Of a DNA stretch of 64,000 bases, positions 9,303-19,912 are shown piece by piece (the stretch's first letter is position 1; the number at the start of each line of letters is the position of its first letter). The DNA is taken from contig NW_005179011.1 in the NCBI RefSeq assembly GCF_000350225.1, forward strand, positions 28,705 through 92,704, read 5' to 3'. A program made the translations under genes and the position numbers. The notes under the pieces are model-generated. The model worked only from the letters and a program-made list of their open reading frames with translations, did no database searches and had not been told where the DNA came from. Source of the DNA: Chondrus crispus. Its lineage: Eukaryota; Rhodophyta; Florideophyceae; Gigartinales; Gigartinaceae.

Positions 9303-11873
9303 ATGAGCCAAGAGTTTGAGCCCTCGATCCGCTCCGAAGCGGCGGATCTGAGTCCAGCCGCTGTGCAGTCCCCATCCGCCCCGTCGGGCGACGGCGACGC
9401 AGGTCCTCGTGACCGCGAACCGTCGCTCGGTTCCTCCGAGGAAAGAGCGGCGGCGATGTTCGAACGCATAGCCGAATACATCGAGGAAGTCCGTACTTCC
9501 CTTCGGATCGATGTATCGGACCATGTATACACTCGGTGTATGGCCCAACTCCGCTCCCTGCGTGAAGGGAGGTTCGATAGAGTGACGCAGTCCTTAGAGA
9601 ATCTCCGAGCACTGATCGACGAGTTACACTCGCGGATCGTGCTCGTCGAAGACTCCCGTTTCGCCTCGCCCGGACCGTCCGGGCAAGGTCGTCCTGAGAG
9701 GCCGACCTCGGTGAGACGACCCGAGGACCGAACCTCTCCGTCCGCAGAGCAATTGGGTGCGTTCGCGCATCTCTCCGCTGAGCTCGACGCCACTCGTCGG
9801 CGTGCTCGTGACATGGAACGTACCATGGCCGAAAGGCTACCCGGTGCCCCCTCGAGAGGGCCCGGTGGTACCGTACCTCCGAGCGCCGCCGCCCCCGAGG
9901 GTTGGCGTCCGACTGGTGCCGCTACCAGTCGGACTGCAGAAGGAAGCCGTCCTCCGATAGACACGAACTTCGCGTCTGAGACCCAAGCCTTGCCGCCTAT
10001 CGCCGGAAGTAGGCGGCAAGTGGACCGCGTATCGTACGCGGACGAAAAGGACCGTGGAGGAGCCGCCCGCGGATCCGGAGAACCGATGTTCTCCGTTGAT
10101 CCCCGCTGGGGCGGCTACCCGCCGGCGAGTTACGCCGAGCATCCAGGTCCGGTAGACGTCCGTACGCTACCGGTTACCTCCTTCGGCACGCTGGGTCCCG
10201 CTGAACCCGGGCTCGAGCCGGTACATACGATGATCCAAGAGTTCAGCGCCGTTGCTGACTATCGTATGTACCGCTTGGATAACACCTCGAGGCTCGTTAC
10301 CTCGGGTGACGCGGGACGTATCGCGAAGTACGTCCAACACTGTCGGGGGATCCGTCCCACGATGCGCAGCTTCGACGGTACCGACCCGATCCAGCTGCTG
10401 CCGTTCTTGAAGGATATCCGAATCACCTTCAACTCGCAACACCTGACCGAAGGTGTTGCGGTACGAGTCCTCGCGCACTTCCTCGAGCGCGACGCGGAGC
10501 GCCTGTATACGAGTTATACGATGCGTGGCCTCCGCGCCGGCCAGCTCCACGACGACGTGAGCTGGCCGGGGCTCGTGAATCAATTCTTGAAACGCTACCT
10601 CACGGACGACGTGTTCGGTGAAGCGTACGACGCTGTCGCTACGGCGCGACAGCAATCGCATGAGACGGAAAGCACGTTTGCTGACCGACTCGAGACTGCT
10701 GCGTTCCGATGCACGGCAGTCTTCTCCGAACAGTCCCTCGCGCACTACTTCGTGCGGGGACTTGCACCGGCAACTCGTGCCGCAGTATCCGAAACTGTGC
10801 AAAGGCTGCCAGGCAGTCAGAAGACCGATCTTCCGACCATCCGCCGTATCGCCACGGCGGAAGGTACAACGTACCGCGCTCGGCACGGTTTACCTCTGCC
10901 GGATTCGAAACCGGCAGGGAAGGCTGGCAGGACTACGAAGTCCGCCGCGACAAGTTCGCCCGCCTCGACCCTCCATATCGGGGAGAATGAGTGGCAGGCC
11001 GACCCTGTCCTCATTACGCAAGGAGCAGGGCCCGTGGGGTCACGAACCCCCTCACCGATGTCGACCGGAACGACATCGAGTTACGCGACCGCATTCGCGA
11101 CCACTCCAAGAGTGGCAAGGGGTACGGACCCCCGGGTGGCAGAGCTCGACATATCGAGCCGAGATGCAGGAGGCGAAGCGCCTCGCGTGCCCCTCCTCAC
11201 CGATGAGGAGGCGCGGCACGCGGCGACCTTCGCCTCAACGGACGGCAGCGCGTACGTGTGCTGGCTATGCCGTACGTACGGGCATGCCATGTACGCGTGC
11301 CCGTTCCTGTCGCCGGAACAACGGATGTTCACGGCGTACAGGAACTACCGCTACCAGATGGAGACGCGCCCCGGTGCGCGTAATCTCCTCCGGCAAGCGG
11401 TGGGCGAGGGCCGTCCCCCGCGTCAAGGTTTCCCGAACCGAACGGGTGGGGGCACACGCTTCGCCCCCCGTGGAGGCGGGTACCGTCGTAACGAAGTCGA
11501 CCGTCGGGATCGACCCGCCTATCGCCAGGCGGACACAAGGTACCCCCGACAAGGAGAAAGAGGGGACCGAGACCGCTCTCGGTTACCCCAACAGGTACAA
11601 AATGCGATAATGTACCTGCAAGACTGGGTAGAGGATCCGTACCCCCTACCCACGGAGGGTCACGAAGGAGAGCCGACTCGCTTCGTCCCCCATATCCTGC
11701 GACGACCGGACGCCGCAGGTCAAGGCCCGGAAGTACCGGAGTACTTCGCCAAGGCCGCCGAGCCGCAGTGGGGGAATCGTCCCGACCCACGCGGCCGGCT
11801 ACCGGAAGAGGACCTGGCCGTCGATAGCCAGGAGGTTAGCTCCGATAGCACGGGTAGTTCGAAAAAAGGGTAA
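9303..11873 (+). CDS. gag: Gag polyprotein of gypsy element B
   Basis: 856 codons; ATG 9303 is the first ATG after the primer-binding site and gives full-length alignment with the copies in elements A and C. Residues about 55-120 form an acidic helical segment (AEYIEEVRTSLRIDV). Residues about 355-510 look like the capsid domain (PFLKDIRITFNSQHL, ERDAERLYTSYTMRGL, VNQFLKRYLTDDVFGEAYDA, AHYFVRGLAPATRAAV). Near residue 653 is a zinc knuckle CWLCRTYGHAMYAC (CX2CX4HX4C), which would bind genomic RNA. After it comes an Arg/Gly-rich stretch (about 700-765). The ORF ends in TAA at 11871-11873 directly after an A6G3 run; pol continues in the -1 frame. At 856 aa it is long for a gypsy Gag. Confidence 0.92.
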   Translation: MSQEFEPSIRSEAADLSPAAVQSPSAPSGDGDAGPRDREPSLGSSEERAAAMFERIAEYIEEVRTSLRIDVSDHVYTRCMAQLRSLREGRFDRVTQSLENLRALIDELHSRIVLVEDSRFASPGPSGQGRPERPTSVRRPEDRTSPSAEQLGAFAHLSAELDATRRRARDMERTMAERLPGAPSRGPGGTVPPSAAAPEGWRPTGAATSRTAEGSRPPIDTNFASETQALPPIAGSRRQVDRVSYADEKDRGGAARGSGEPMFSVDPRWGGYPPASYAEHPGPVDVRTLPVTSFGTLGPAEPGLEPVHTMIQEFSAVADYRMYRLDNTSRLVTSGDAGRIAKYVQHCRGIRPTMRSFDGTDPIQLLPFLKDIRITFNSQHLTEGVAVRVLAHFLERDAERLYTSYTMRGLRAGQLHDDVSWPGLVNQFLKRYLTDDVFGEAYDAVATARQQSHETESTFADRLETAAFRCTAVFSEQSLAHYFVRGLAPATRAAVSETVQRLPGSQKTDLPTIRRIATAEGTTYRARHGLPLPDSKPAGKAGRTTKSAATSSPASTLHIGENEWQADPVLITQGAGPVGSRTPSPMSTGTTSSYATAFATTPRVARGTDPRVAELDISSRDAGGEAPRVPLLTDEEARHAATFASTDGSAYVCWLCRTYGHAMYACPFLSPEQRMFTAYRNYRYQMETRPGARNLLRQAVGEGRPPRQGFPNRTGGGTRFAPRGGGYRRNEVDRRDRPAYRQADTRYPRQGERGDRDRSRLPQQVQNAIMYLQDWVEDPYPLPTEGHEGEPTRFVPHILRRPDAAGQGPEVPEYFAKAAEPQWGNRPDPRGRLPEEDLAVDSQEVSSDSTGSSKKG
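11861..11873 (+). promoter_or_regulatory. Candidate gag-pol frameshift site
   Basis: The gag frame reads TCG AAA AAA GGG TAA. Stepping back one base at the A6G3 run gives an open frame that runs unbroken into pol (next residues RVKTVTYTRSREPS), and these residues match element A, where gag and pol are in one frame (RVKAVTFTRSREPS). The run is not a textbook X-XXY-YYZ heptamer in this frame, so ribosomal slippage, polymerase slippage on A6, or a plain indel are all possible. Confidence 0.5.
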
Positions 11874-12013
11874 AGACGGTTACGTACACGCGGTCGCGTG
11901 AGCCGTCTTTTCCCCACGAACTAGACCCGACCCCGCGTGCTCGCCAAGGACACGGGGGGTATTGTCCGATAATACATCCCCCGCTACCGGAGGCGAGCAC
12001 GGGAGCTCCTGTA

Positions 12014-15000
12014 ATGCCGATACAGGAGGGAGCGCATGTCGAGGCCTCCGAAGGCCCGACGTTAGGAGAACAAGACACCGGGACAGCCGACGTCCCGGTG
12101 AGGCGTAACGATGGCGACGGGGGCAACGACGACCGAAAAGATTCGGTCGACCCCCTGACTCCCGCGAGCCCAAGGTCGCCGGAGAGAGGTCCGTGTCGTA
12201 CGGACTCGAGTAATCCGAGGGGCGTCACTGATCCGCGGACGCCCCAAGGAAGGGGGAGAAGGAAACGCAAGCGGGGCCAGCACCGAAACCGAAGGCCCCG
12301 ACGGAACGACCTCACCGATAAGGTCGCCCCAAAGGTTGTCGACGGCGTCATTTGTCTTATGACGTCGAAGATCTACAACGTCCTCGGCTCGATAGCCACA
12401 GAGGGAAATGCATTTAAACCCCGCACGATCGCTGTTGATACGTGCTCGGGGTATAATCTGGTGAGGAAGGCCGACCTTCCCCCCGATTGGACGCTTTACG
12501 TCGTGCACGACGCACCTCTGCCACGATTGGCAGGCGCGAATAGCAACCCCCTCAAGCTTTCGGCCGTCGTCCGCCTGGCGGTGCGGTTGAGGAACACGGT
12601 GTTCCGAATTCCGTTCGTAGTCGCGGACCAGCTCGCCGTGCCGGTCCTTCTCGGCACGGCCTTCATCGATACGCACGTGCGATGTATCGACATCGAAGCT
12701 CAACGAATGGAGCTACGCCAAGGCGGTTCCGTCGCCATCGTTGACGGAAAGGGGGAGTCGACTCCCCGTACCAGGCGACACGGGCGACACACGGGTCGGC
12801 CAGACGAACGCGAGGAGGCCCCGCAAGCGATCCGAATCGCCCGCTGGGTTACCATCCCCGCGAGGTCACAAGCCCGCGTGCGTGTGACAACCGTGGGGAG
12901 GGGCCTCGTGTTCCTGGAACCCAAGCCCTCACTCCAACACCGACATGGAGTGAGGCTGACGAATGGCGTCGCGGAGGTCCTACCGAATCAGACCTTCGAC
13001 GTCATCGTCGCGAATTTCTCACGACGAGAACAGAGGCTTCCGAAGCACACCGTCTTGGGATACGCGAAGCGCAACCCCCTCGCGATCCTCACTCCCGAAC
13101 GTAAGGTCGCCGAGGGGATCGCGCACGCGCTACACCTGACCGACTTGACCGATCAAGTCGGTGGGGTAGGAGTTGGCCGATCCAACTCCGACGATAAGAC
13201 CACCGTCGGGGGCAGGGGGGTCGACCCGGTCGAACGGTCACCTTTAGGCCAACCGACGGCGAGGGGTACTGTACTCCCCCAGCAAAAGGCTCCCGAAAAT
13301 CCACCGATGGAATGGGAAAAAGAGATCGACCTGTCATACATCGATGATGACAAGCTCCGTGGCCACGTGCTCGAGATGCTCCGTAAGCACTCGAGTTTGT
13401 GGAGCGGTGCGCTTGGAACGATCCAAGCCACGGAGCACCGCATCCCCCTCGAACCGGGAACGAAACCGATTCGTTCTATGCCCTATCGGAAGGGCCCGGC
13501 CATGCGCGAAATGGTTGCGAAGGAGGTCAACAAGATGTTGAACGCAGGGGTTATCGAACCCGCGAGCACCGAGTGGGCGTCCCCGGTGGTGCTCGTACCG
13601 AAGAAAGATGGCTCTCTTCGGTTCTGCGTGGACTACCGGCGTCTCAACGCGAAGACCGCAGCGGATTCGTATCCGCTGCCACGGATGGACGACTGCATCG
13701 ACTCGTTAGGAGATGCAGCCGTCTTCACCACGCTGGACTGCAATTCCGGTTATTGGCAGATCCCGGTCGCTCCGGAAGACCGGGATAAGACCACGTTTAC
13801 GACGCACATGGGCACGTTTCGCCACTTGCGCATGCCGTTTGGACTCAAAGGGGCACCGGCCACCTTCCAACGTGCGCTCGACATAATGCTCTCCGGAGTC
13901 CGCTGGCAAATATGCCTCGTCTATCTCGACGACGTGATCGTGTTCTCCCGTACGCACGGAGAACACGCGAGGCATCTCGATACCGTCTTGAGCTTACTGC
14001 GGAGTTCCGGTATCTCCCTTAAGCTCAAGAAGTGCAGCTTCTTCCGACCGAAGGTGCACTACCTGGGGCACGTCATCTCCCCAGGCAAGTTGAGCGTGGC
14101 CGATACGGCGGCCGACGCTTTCAAGACGTTCACGTTCCCGAGGACGTTGACGCAAGTGCGCTCGTTCCTCGGGGCGTGTAACGTATACCGCCGATTCGTT
14201 AAGGGGTTCGCTAAGATTGCACGTCCTCTGACCGACATGACGCGCAAGGATTCGGATCCCGATTTCTATAACCCCACGGAGCTGCAACTTCAGGCGTTCG
14301 AGAACCTTAAGAAGTGCATGATCGCTCCGCCGATCCTCGCGTTGCCCCGGCACGGTCGTCCGTACATGATAGACACCGACGCGAGTGCCTACCAACTCGG
14401 CTGCACCTTACTTCAGGAGCACGAAGAGCCGAACGACTGGCGCCCCGTGGGATATTGGTCGTACTCACTGTCCGATAGTGAGCGCAACTACAGCGCTACC
14501 GAACGCGAGTGCTTCGCCGTAGTGTGGGCCGTCCGCACACTACGGCCGTACGTAGAAGGCACGAAGTTCACCGTACGGACGGACCATGACGCCCTCCGAT
14601 GGCTCATGTCCCTCACCGAGAGTTCCGGAAGACTCACCCGGTGGCGGCTACGTCTGGCTGAATACGATTTCACCATTCAGTACCGCCCCGGACGCGTGCA
14701 TCAGGTGCCCGATGCCCTGTCACGACTCGTGTCGCCGAAGGTCGCCGATGACCTTCGCTCCACCGTCGAGGTGGATGACGACATCCCCACTTTCGACGGG
14801 GGCACGACAGTTCGAGACGTATCGAACGAGCTCGCGGACCACGCTTGTACCGCGAGCTGTGATCATCAGGCCGTCCATGTCTTCGTAACGACACGGAATC
14901 AAGCCGAAGCCCGAACAAGGTCGCGCGCACGGACGCGCGACGAACCGCGAGGTGACGACGAAGCCCCCGCTCTCCAAGGACCCAATTCGTTTTGGGAGGA

Positions 15001-16444
15001 GAACGACGAGTTCGACGCCGCCGACATCCAGCGCGCCGAAGACCCCGAGGCTGGCGCGCTCGACTCCCCGGTCGCCCCACCGCAGGACGACCTTCCGGCC
15101 CCTCTCACGATAGAGGAGATAGCCGAGGAGCAACGCGTGGATGACTTCTGCCAAACTGTTTTGGCACGACAGTCAGAGTCCCGGGACTCCGCGTTCTTCG
15201 AGGACCACCAAGGGGTGCTCAAGCGGAGACACCCCTTCGACCCTGATATCGTTCAGGTGGTGGTACCTCGGACGCTCCGCGCCAGGCTCCTTCGCCTGTG
15301 CCACAACCCGGCCATCGCGGGGCACCCGGGCCAGAACCGTATGTACTACGCACTTCGACGCGAGTACTACTGGCCCCACCTGGCTGCAGACGTGGCAGCC
15401 ACGGTGCGAGGGTGTCGAACCTGCGCAATGAACCGGGTGAAGCTGAGGAAACATCTCAACCGATTGAGATTGTTTCCAGCTACGAGGCCCCTCGAGAGCC
15501 TCGCGATCGACATCTTGGGGCCGCTCCCCAAGACGAAGACAGGAAAACGGTTCCTGCTCGCGATTACGGACCGCTTCAGTAAGCTAACGCAAGTCGTTGC
15601 GCTCCGCACGATAACAGCGCACACGGTCGCAGTTGCGTTCTGCGACTCGTGGGTGTTCAAGTATGGCGTCCCTCGCACGTTGCTTTCGGACAACGGCCCT
15701 CAGTTTAATGCCAAGTTCTTCCACAGCACGTGCCGCGTTCTGGGGATAACGAATTTGTACACTTCGGCGTACCATCCCCAGACGAACGGGCAAGTCGAGC
15801 GTTATAACCGAACAATCGCCTCGATGCTGCGGAACTACGTGGGTGAACACCAGGACGACTGGGATGTGTACGTAGGGCCGCTTACGTATGCGTACAACTC
15901 CCACGTACATCGCACCACACGCACCACGCCGTTTGAGCCCGTGCTCAGCAGGCCACCGCCGGAGTTCTCTCTCCGACGGGCGGACGGCGACGCGCCCCCT
16001 TCCGATAGGGGGAACCAACGTGCCGAGTTCCTCAAGACCTTGGATTCGACTATCCAGAAGGCCTACGGGAGCCTGCGTCGCACGCAGGCTCGCTACAAGC
16101 GCGACTTCGATAAGCGCATACGACGTATTAATTCCCGCCTCCGTCCCGGAGAATACGTACATCTCAACCCCACCGATGGGGCTAAGACATCAAACAAGCT
16201 CGCTTCGCCCGCTGTCGGACCCTACCGCGTGCTCGCCAATGACCGCCGAACCATCACGATCGATCGTGATGGGGTCACCGAGCGAGTCTCCGCCGACCGC
16301 TGCGTGTACGCGCCGTCTCCGATAGACGCGCCACGAGCAAGTACGATGACCCCGCGGGACCTCGCCGATAAGGTCACTGCGGGAACGCAGTATGCCGTCG
16401 AACGGCTACTGAGACATCGAGTCATGGAAGACGGAACTACGTAG
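12014..16444 (+). CDS. pol: Pol polyprotein of gypsy element B (PR-RT-RH-IN)
   Basis: 1,476 codons from ATG 12014, though the frame is open back to the frameshift site at about 11868. Protease: AVDTCSGYNLV with Asp at about residue 142, a variant of the usual D-T/S-G-A, followed by PVLLGTAFID. Reverse transcriptase about 470-720 with the catalytic YLDD at 637-640. RNase H from IDTDASAYQLG near 786. Integrase: zinc finger from HNPAIAGHPG near 1097 to CRTC near 1132, and catalytic D (AIDILG, about 1165), D (SDNGPQF, about 1226) and E (NGQVERYN, about 1262). A GPYRVL motif near 1400 is the GPY/F-like module. The frame ends at TAG 16442-16444 just inside the chromodomain. In element A the same position is GAG, so this stop looks like a point mutation. 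Confidence 0.93.
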   Translation: MPIQEGAHVEASEGPTLGEQDTGTADVPVRRNDGDGGNDDRKDSVDPLTPASPRSPERGPCRTDSSNPRGVTDPRTPQGRGRRKRKRGQHRNRRPRRNDLTDKVAPKVVDGVICLMTSKIYNVLGSIATEGNAFKPRTIAVDTCSGYNLVRKADLPPDWTLYVVHDAPLPRLAGANSNPLKLSAVVRLAVRLRNTVFRIPFVVADQLAVPVLLGTAFIDTHVRCIDIEAQRMELRQGGSVAIVDGKGESTPRTRRHGRHTGRPDEREEAPQAIRIARWVTIPARSQARVRVTTVGRGLVFLEPKPSLQHRHGVRLTNGVAEVLPNQTFDVIVANFSRREQRLPKHTVLGYAKRNPLAILTPERKVAEGIAHALHLTDLTDQVGGVGVGRSNSDDKTTVGGRGVDPVERSPLGQPTARGTVLPQQKAPENPPMEWEKEIDLSYIDDDKLRGHVLEMLRKHSSLWSGALGTIQATEHRIPLEPGTKPIRSMPYRKGPAMREMVAKEVNKMLNAGVIEPASTEWASPVVLVPKKDGSLRFCVDYRRLNAKTAADSYPLPRMDDCIDSLGDAAVFTTLDCNSGYWQIPVAPEDRDKTTFTTHMGTFRHLRMPFGLKGAPATFQRALDIMLSGVRWQICLVYLDDVIVFSRTHGEHARHLDTVLSLLRSSGISLKLKKCSFFRPKVHYLGHVISPGKLSVADTAADAFKTFTFPRTLTQVRSFLGACNVYRRFVKGFAKIARPLTDMTRKDSDPDFYNPTELQLQAFENLKKCMIAPPILALPRHGRPYMIDTDASAYQLGCTLLQEHEEPNDWRPVGYWSYSLSDSERNYSATERECFAVVWAVRTLRPYVEGTKFTVRTDHDALRWLMSLTESSGRLTRWRLRLAEYDFTIQYRPGRVHQVPDALSRLVSPKVADDLRSTVEVDDDIPTFDGGTTVRDVSNELADHACTASCDHQAVHVFVTTRNQAEARTRSRARTRDEPRGDDEAPALQGPNSFWEENDEFDAADIQRAEDPEAGALDSPVAPPQDDLPAPLTIEEIAEEQRVDDFCQTVLARQSESRDSAFFEDHQGVLKRRHPFDPDIVQVVVPRTLRARLLRLCHNPAIAGHPGQNRMYYALRREYYWPHLAADVAATVRGCRTCAMNRVKLRKHLNRLRLFPATRPLESLAIDILGPLPKTKTGKRFLLAITDRFSKLTQVVALRTITAHTVAVAFCDSWVFKYGVPRTLLSDNGPQFNAKFFHSTCRVLGITNLYTSAYHPQTNGQVERYNRTIASMLRNYVGEHQDDWDVYVGPLTYAYNSHVHRTTRTTPFEPVLSRPPPEFSLRRADGDAPPSDRGNQRAEFLKTLDSTIQKAYGSLRRTQARYKRDFDKRIRRINSRLRPGEYVHLNPTDGAKTSNKLASPAVGPYRVLANDRRTITIDRDGVTERVSADRCVYAPSPIDAPRASTMTPRDLADKVTAGTQYAVERLLRHRVMEDGTT

Positions 16445-16594
16445 TTCCTCATCAAGTGGGCGGATTACGACGCGCCCACTTGGACTGCGCGGACTCACGT
16501 CCCGGAGGAGTTGGTGTCTCGTTACGCCCAACGCCTCCGGAGACGAACCGGCAGAGATCTCACCCAAACCGTGAACGCGGACGTTCACGCTTAA
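16445..16594 (+). pseudogene. Chromodomain tail of Pol, cut off by the TAG
   Basis: In the pol frame after the stop comes FLIKWADYDAPTWTARTHVPEELVSRY and so on to TAA 16592-16594 (49 codons). The K-W-x-x-Y...T-W core is that of a chromodomain, which in chromoviruses steers integration by binding histone marks. Element A carries the same tail in frame (FKVKWADYEEPTWTARTHIP). Confidence 0.75.
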
Positions 16595-16602
16595 GGGGGG
16601 GG
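16593..16602 (+). other. Internal polypurine-tract-like sequence
   Basis: A2G8 right after pol. With the 22 bases before it, it closely repeats the sequence before the true 3' polypurine tract (22632-22641): 22 of 26 bases match from gtgaacgcggacg to ttaagg, then the G run and cc. In element A the same post-pol site is 29379-29388 (aaggggaggg). Confidence 0.7.
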
Positions 16603-19600
16603 CCCTCAACCGCTCCTTCGCGGATTAACCCCAGCCTGCACGAACAGACTAAAAAGGGGAACCGAAGGAGGACGGTGGACCCTATCGGAGGGTCACAGCC
16701 GGGGACGTGTTCAAGTCAAGGCATCTTGACTTCTCGTACGTCAAGGACGCGAGACATAAGAACAGGACAGTACGAACTGCCTGAAATCACGAGAGCCCCT
16801 CGGTGGGCGGAGCTAGGGACCAGAATGCCCGTCGCTTTGGTCTCAGTATAACCGAGAAGGGGGAGGCTCACGTCGAGCTTTCAATCAGCATCCGTGTCGG
16901 AGAGCCCGGCAGAAGACCGGATCATGACCCTCCCGGTGTGGGTCGTGCGCGAGGAAGCGCGCAAAACGCGTCGGCAGGTGCACAGACGAGCGAGGCTGCA
17001 TTCGCCACAGCAGTAGCGAGGATAATTATGGAAGGGGGGGTAAGCGAAAGCAACTCAGCCTGAGGGGCACCAGTATATGCGCACAGACGCGATACACCCC
17101 AAAACCGCCGCCGACACATGCCCCATAATAGGGAAAGTTACGGGGGAGGAGAACGTGGCACGTGAGCGAGTGCGCGCCATGCGCCAACACCGGTTGCGTC
17201 ATCACCAAATCACCCCGCCATGACCCCACTAAAATAACGGAAAATCAACGGTGGCAATTACACCAGCACGTGCAGGGCACACGGGGGTACTGTACGCCAT
17301 ACCAAAAGCAAGGAGAAGGCCGACGGCGCTGAGCTAGGGTACAACGGGTACCGGACAGGAGGTGCACAAGTCCGCCCCCTCACCGAAGGAGAGGAAGGTG
17401 CGAATACGACAAACGGACGCCGCGCAATCCCGGCGCCGGCACCCCCAAGCCAACCGAACGGCTTTCCCCACAGTCACCTCCGCACGCATCCGGCCGCGTA
17501 CTACTCGCGCGAGATGCCCGAGCCGTTCTCCCGCGAGCTGCTCTCGCGCGTGCGAGACCGCGCCCCACCCCGCTGTCGAAGGCGAGGGGCGCGGTAGAAC
17601 GCGAACCCCCGACAGCTGACGCCTCTAACATCTCCACTGCGCTTCGCACGTCTCCTTCGATTTCCCGCATACAGGACACCGGTCGCACCAGGCCTAACGT
17701 ACGAGACGAAGACCCAAAGGAGACCCGGGACGCGCGACCGAGGCGAATTCCGTCCGGGAAGACGTGGCACGGCGCCGCCCGCACGCCGCGCCGTCTACGA
17801 GCCAAGTACAGCACCCCAAAAGATCGGGACGCTTCGGGGACGGACCCGACGAACCGGCGGCCGCTCCGAGGACGGCCCTTGGAGGTAAACGACGCCGGCA
17901 TACTTGACAGACAGTACGTCCTAGCGGGAGACCTGTAAAGGGGTCTTGCTAAAAGGAACTGAGCCCCCACCCGGACGAGGGGAGAGAACGAACGACCGAA
18001 TCGGGCACTGGCCGCACCGGCGGGGGTGTGAAGGGAGGAGCGTCCTCGAGCATCCGATCGTACCGGCGCAAGCGGACCCACGGAGGAGTCATTTCCCGCG
18101 CGCTACCACGCCGCCTCCCGCCGCTGATCCGCCGTGAGGAGGAAGACCGACGGGGTCAAATCCCGCTAACAATAACCCCGTCACGTCTACTTCCTCGGAC
18201 AGACGTGAACCGTCCAGAACAACCGAAAGAAGCGCGACGCTGGCTTCGGCCGATTGGATCGCATCCTTCGAGCGCCCTAGCCAACCTTCCGAACTGTGAC
18301 GAAGAGAGCGACTACTAGTGGGACGAGATCGAGTAGCCGCCGTCGCGTAGGGGGAATGTACTCTCCGACGCGACGCACGAGTCGGACATCGAGAGGGGAA
18401 GAGACCCTCGGTTCGAGAATATGCGCAAGGGACGTGCATGGGGATGGGCAGCGGGCAATCGAGCGTACCGCCCTCAGCCAGCCGCAACAAAACCCTCCGG
18501 GGTCAGCTGTGATCCCTTGCGCGAGGGACGCGACGGAAACTGAGGTCACCAGGCAGACGGCCATCGGGCGCACCATGGTGAAAGAGAACTCGCCCGACGA
18601 GGACTAGCGATCATGAGGAATCGACCCCTGACGGACAGGGGGTGACAGGGGAAACCCACAACAGACGTGTCGTAGGGAGTACCAAAGGATCGTGATGGAC
18701 AAAGAGAAGCAAACCGCACGGGAAATACGCGAGGAAGAACTCGGAGCTATGAGAGAGCATGGCCTTCCTTCCACCGGTGGAGGTCCACACTGATGATCGC
18801 TGCTGTAAGTCAAGCCCGACCTTCCTGGCGCGAGACGGTATATATATCGCCTCAGGAAGAACCGCGACTATATCCCTTACGTTTTCCGTTGAACGGGTCA
18901 CGTTGACCCTGAGACTGCCATGTCCCGAGGCCGCCCCACCCCGCACTATAAGAATGATCGGACTGAGGACGTACCTCAATCCCTTGGAACTAGAGGGTCG
19001 GAGGACGCGAGTGGGCTCATACCACGCTACGGGCGGAGATGGAGAGTGTCGAGTCGCCCCGAGGGAGACGAGAGACGAGACCGCATAGCGCGCACGTTCC
19101 TCCGTCAACGCGTACACGAGAAGCGCGTTCCTCGAAAAAAGGGGGAGTCGACTAGCAAAAAGGAGCTCGCTCCACATACCCCTCAAGCCAGAAAAAGGGA
19201 CTGGGAGGCAGCTCAGCCAATGAGAGCTCGTCAAGCTCGGTCGGAGCGTGACCACGATCCCAGCCGGGGCAATCCCTTTGAAGGGACGAAGGCAGACGCA
19301 TTCGACAATGCCGTGCCCCATGGACCTCTCAGGATGTAGGGGCGCCAACGCCCATTCCCGGCTCGTGCCCTCGCCGAGAAGGGGTGCACGAGCCGGTCGG
19401 CGACCGGGGCGCGAGCGTTCCCGGAGACACAGTACCGTAAGATAAATGCCTCACGGCCGCGGGATAGGAGAATGAGAACAATTCAGGCAAGGAGGTCAAC
19501 GAGAGACCGATGGCACCCAACGAAACCACGGTAAGCTTCACCACCGTAAACGACGTCTGGATACCGGACGGGCACGCCGTGCTTTCGTCACTCCCGAAGC

Positions 19601-19912
19601 GGCACAAGGGCTGTTTGACGAAGAGGAGGTTACGTTGCTGGGACGAATACAAGGAGGGAAAGAATGTACTCGAACCGAGGCTCGAACCTCATACCGCCAT
19701 CACTCACCTCCTCTACGACGAGGCGGGAGAATAGACGGTGCCTTGAGGGCACAAGAGCAGGGGGGCTGAGGAAGGATTCGGATTTCTTTACGGTGACTAC
19801 TGTCGCGAAAGCTAGCGACTCAGGTGGCGGAAGCAAACGGACGCTTAAGGGGCCTTACGGAGAAAGAGGGGCTAACAAAGGACGCGCAGGGAGCGCCGAT
19901 GGACTCGACCGG
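16603..19912. other. Long 3' region of element B without recognised gene
   Basis: About 3.3 kb between pol and the antisense ORF. Open frames up to about 245 codons exist on the minus strand (17380-18081, 18611-19348), with GC-rich composition and no recognised motif. I do not call them genes. They could be untranslated trailer of an antisense transcript starting near the 3' LTR, or decayed cargo. Confidence 0.5.

Noticed and set aside
10167..10886. 239-codon minus-strand open frame
   Set aside because: Opposite B's gag capsid region; shadow.
12062..12703. 213-codon minus-strand open frame
   Set aside because: Opposite B's pol protease region; shadow.
16445..16594. Regulated readthrough of the TAG before B's chromodomain
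   Set aside because: Element A has a sense codon there and no readthrough context is evident; kept only as a question in the findings.
17380..18081. 233-codon minus-strand open frame in B's 3' region
   Set aside because: Arg/Ser/Ala-rich with no domain look; not enough to call next to the much longer antisense ORF.
18611..19348. 245-codon minus-strand open frame in B's 3' region
   Set aside because: Same reason; could be part of a spliced antisense transcript, but nothing in the sequence shows it.
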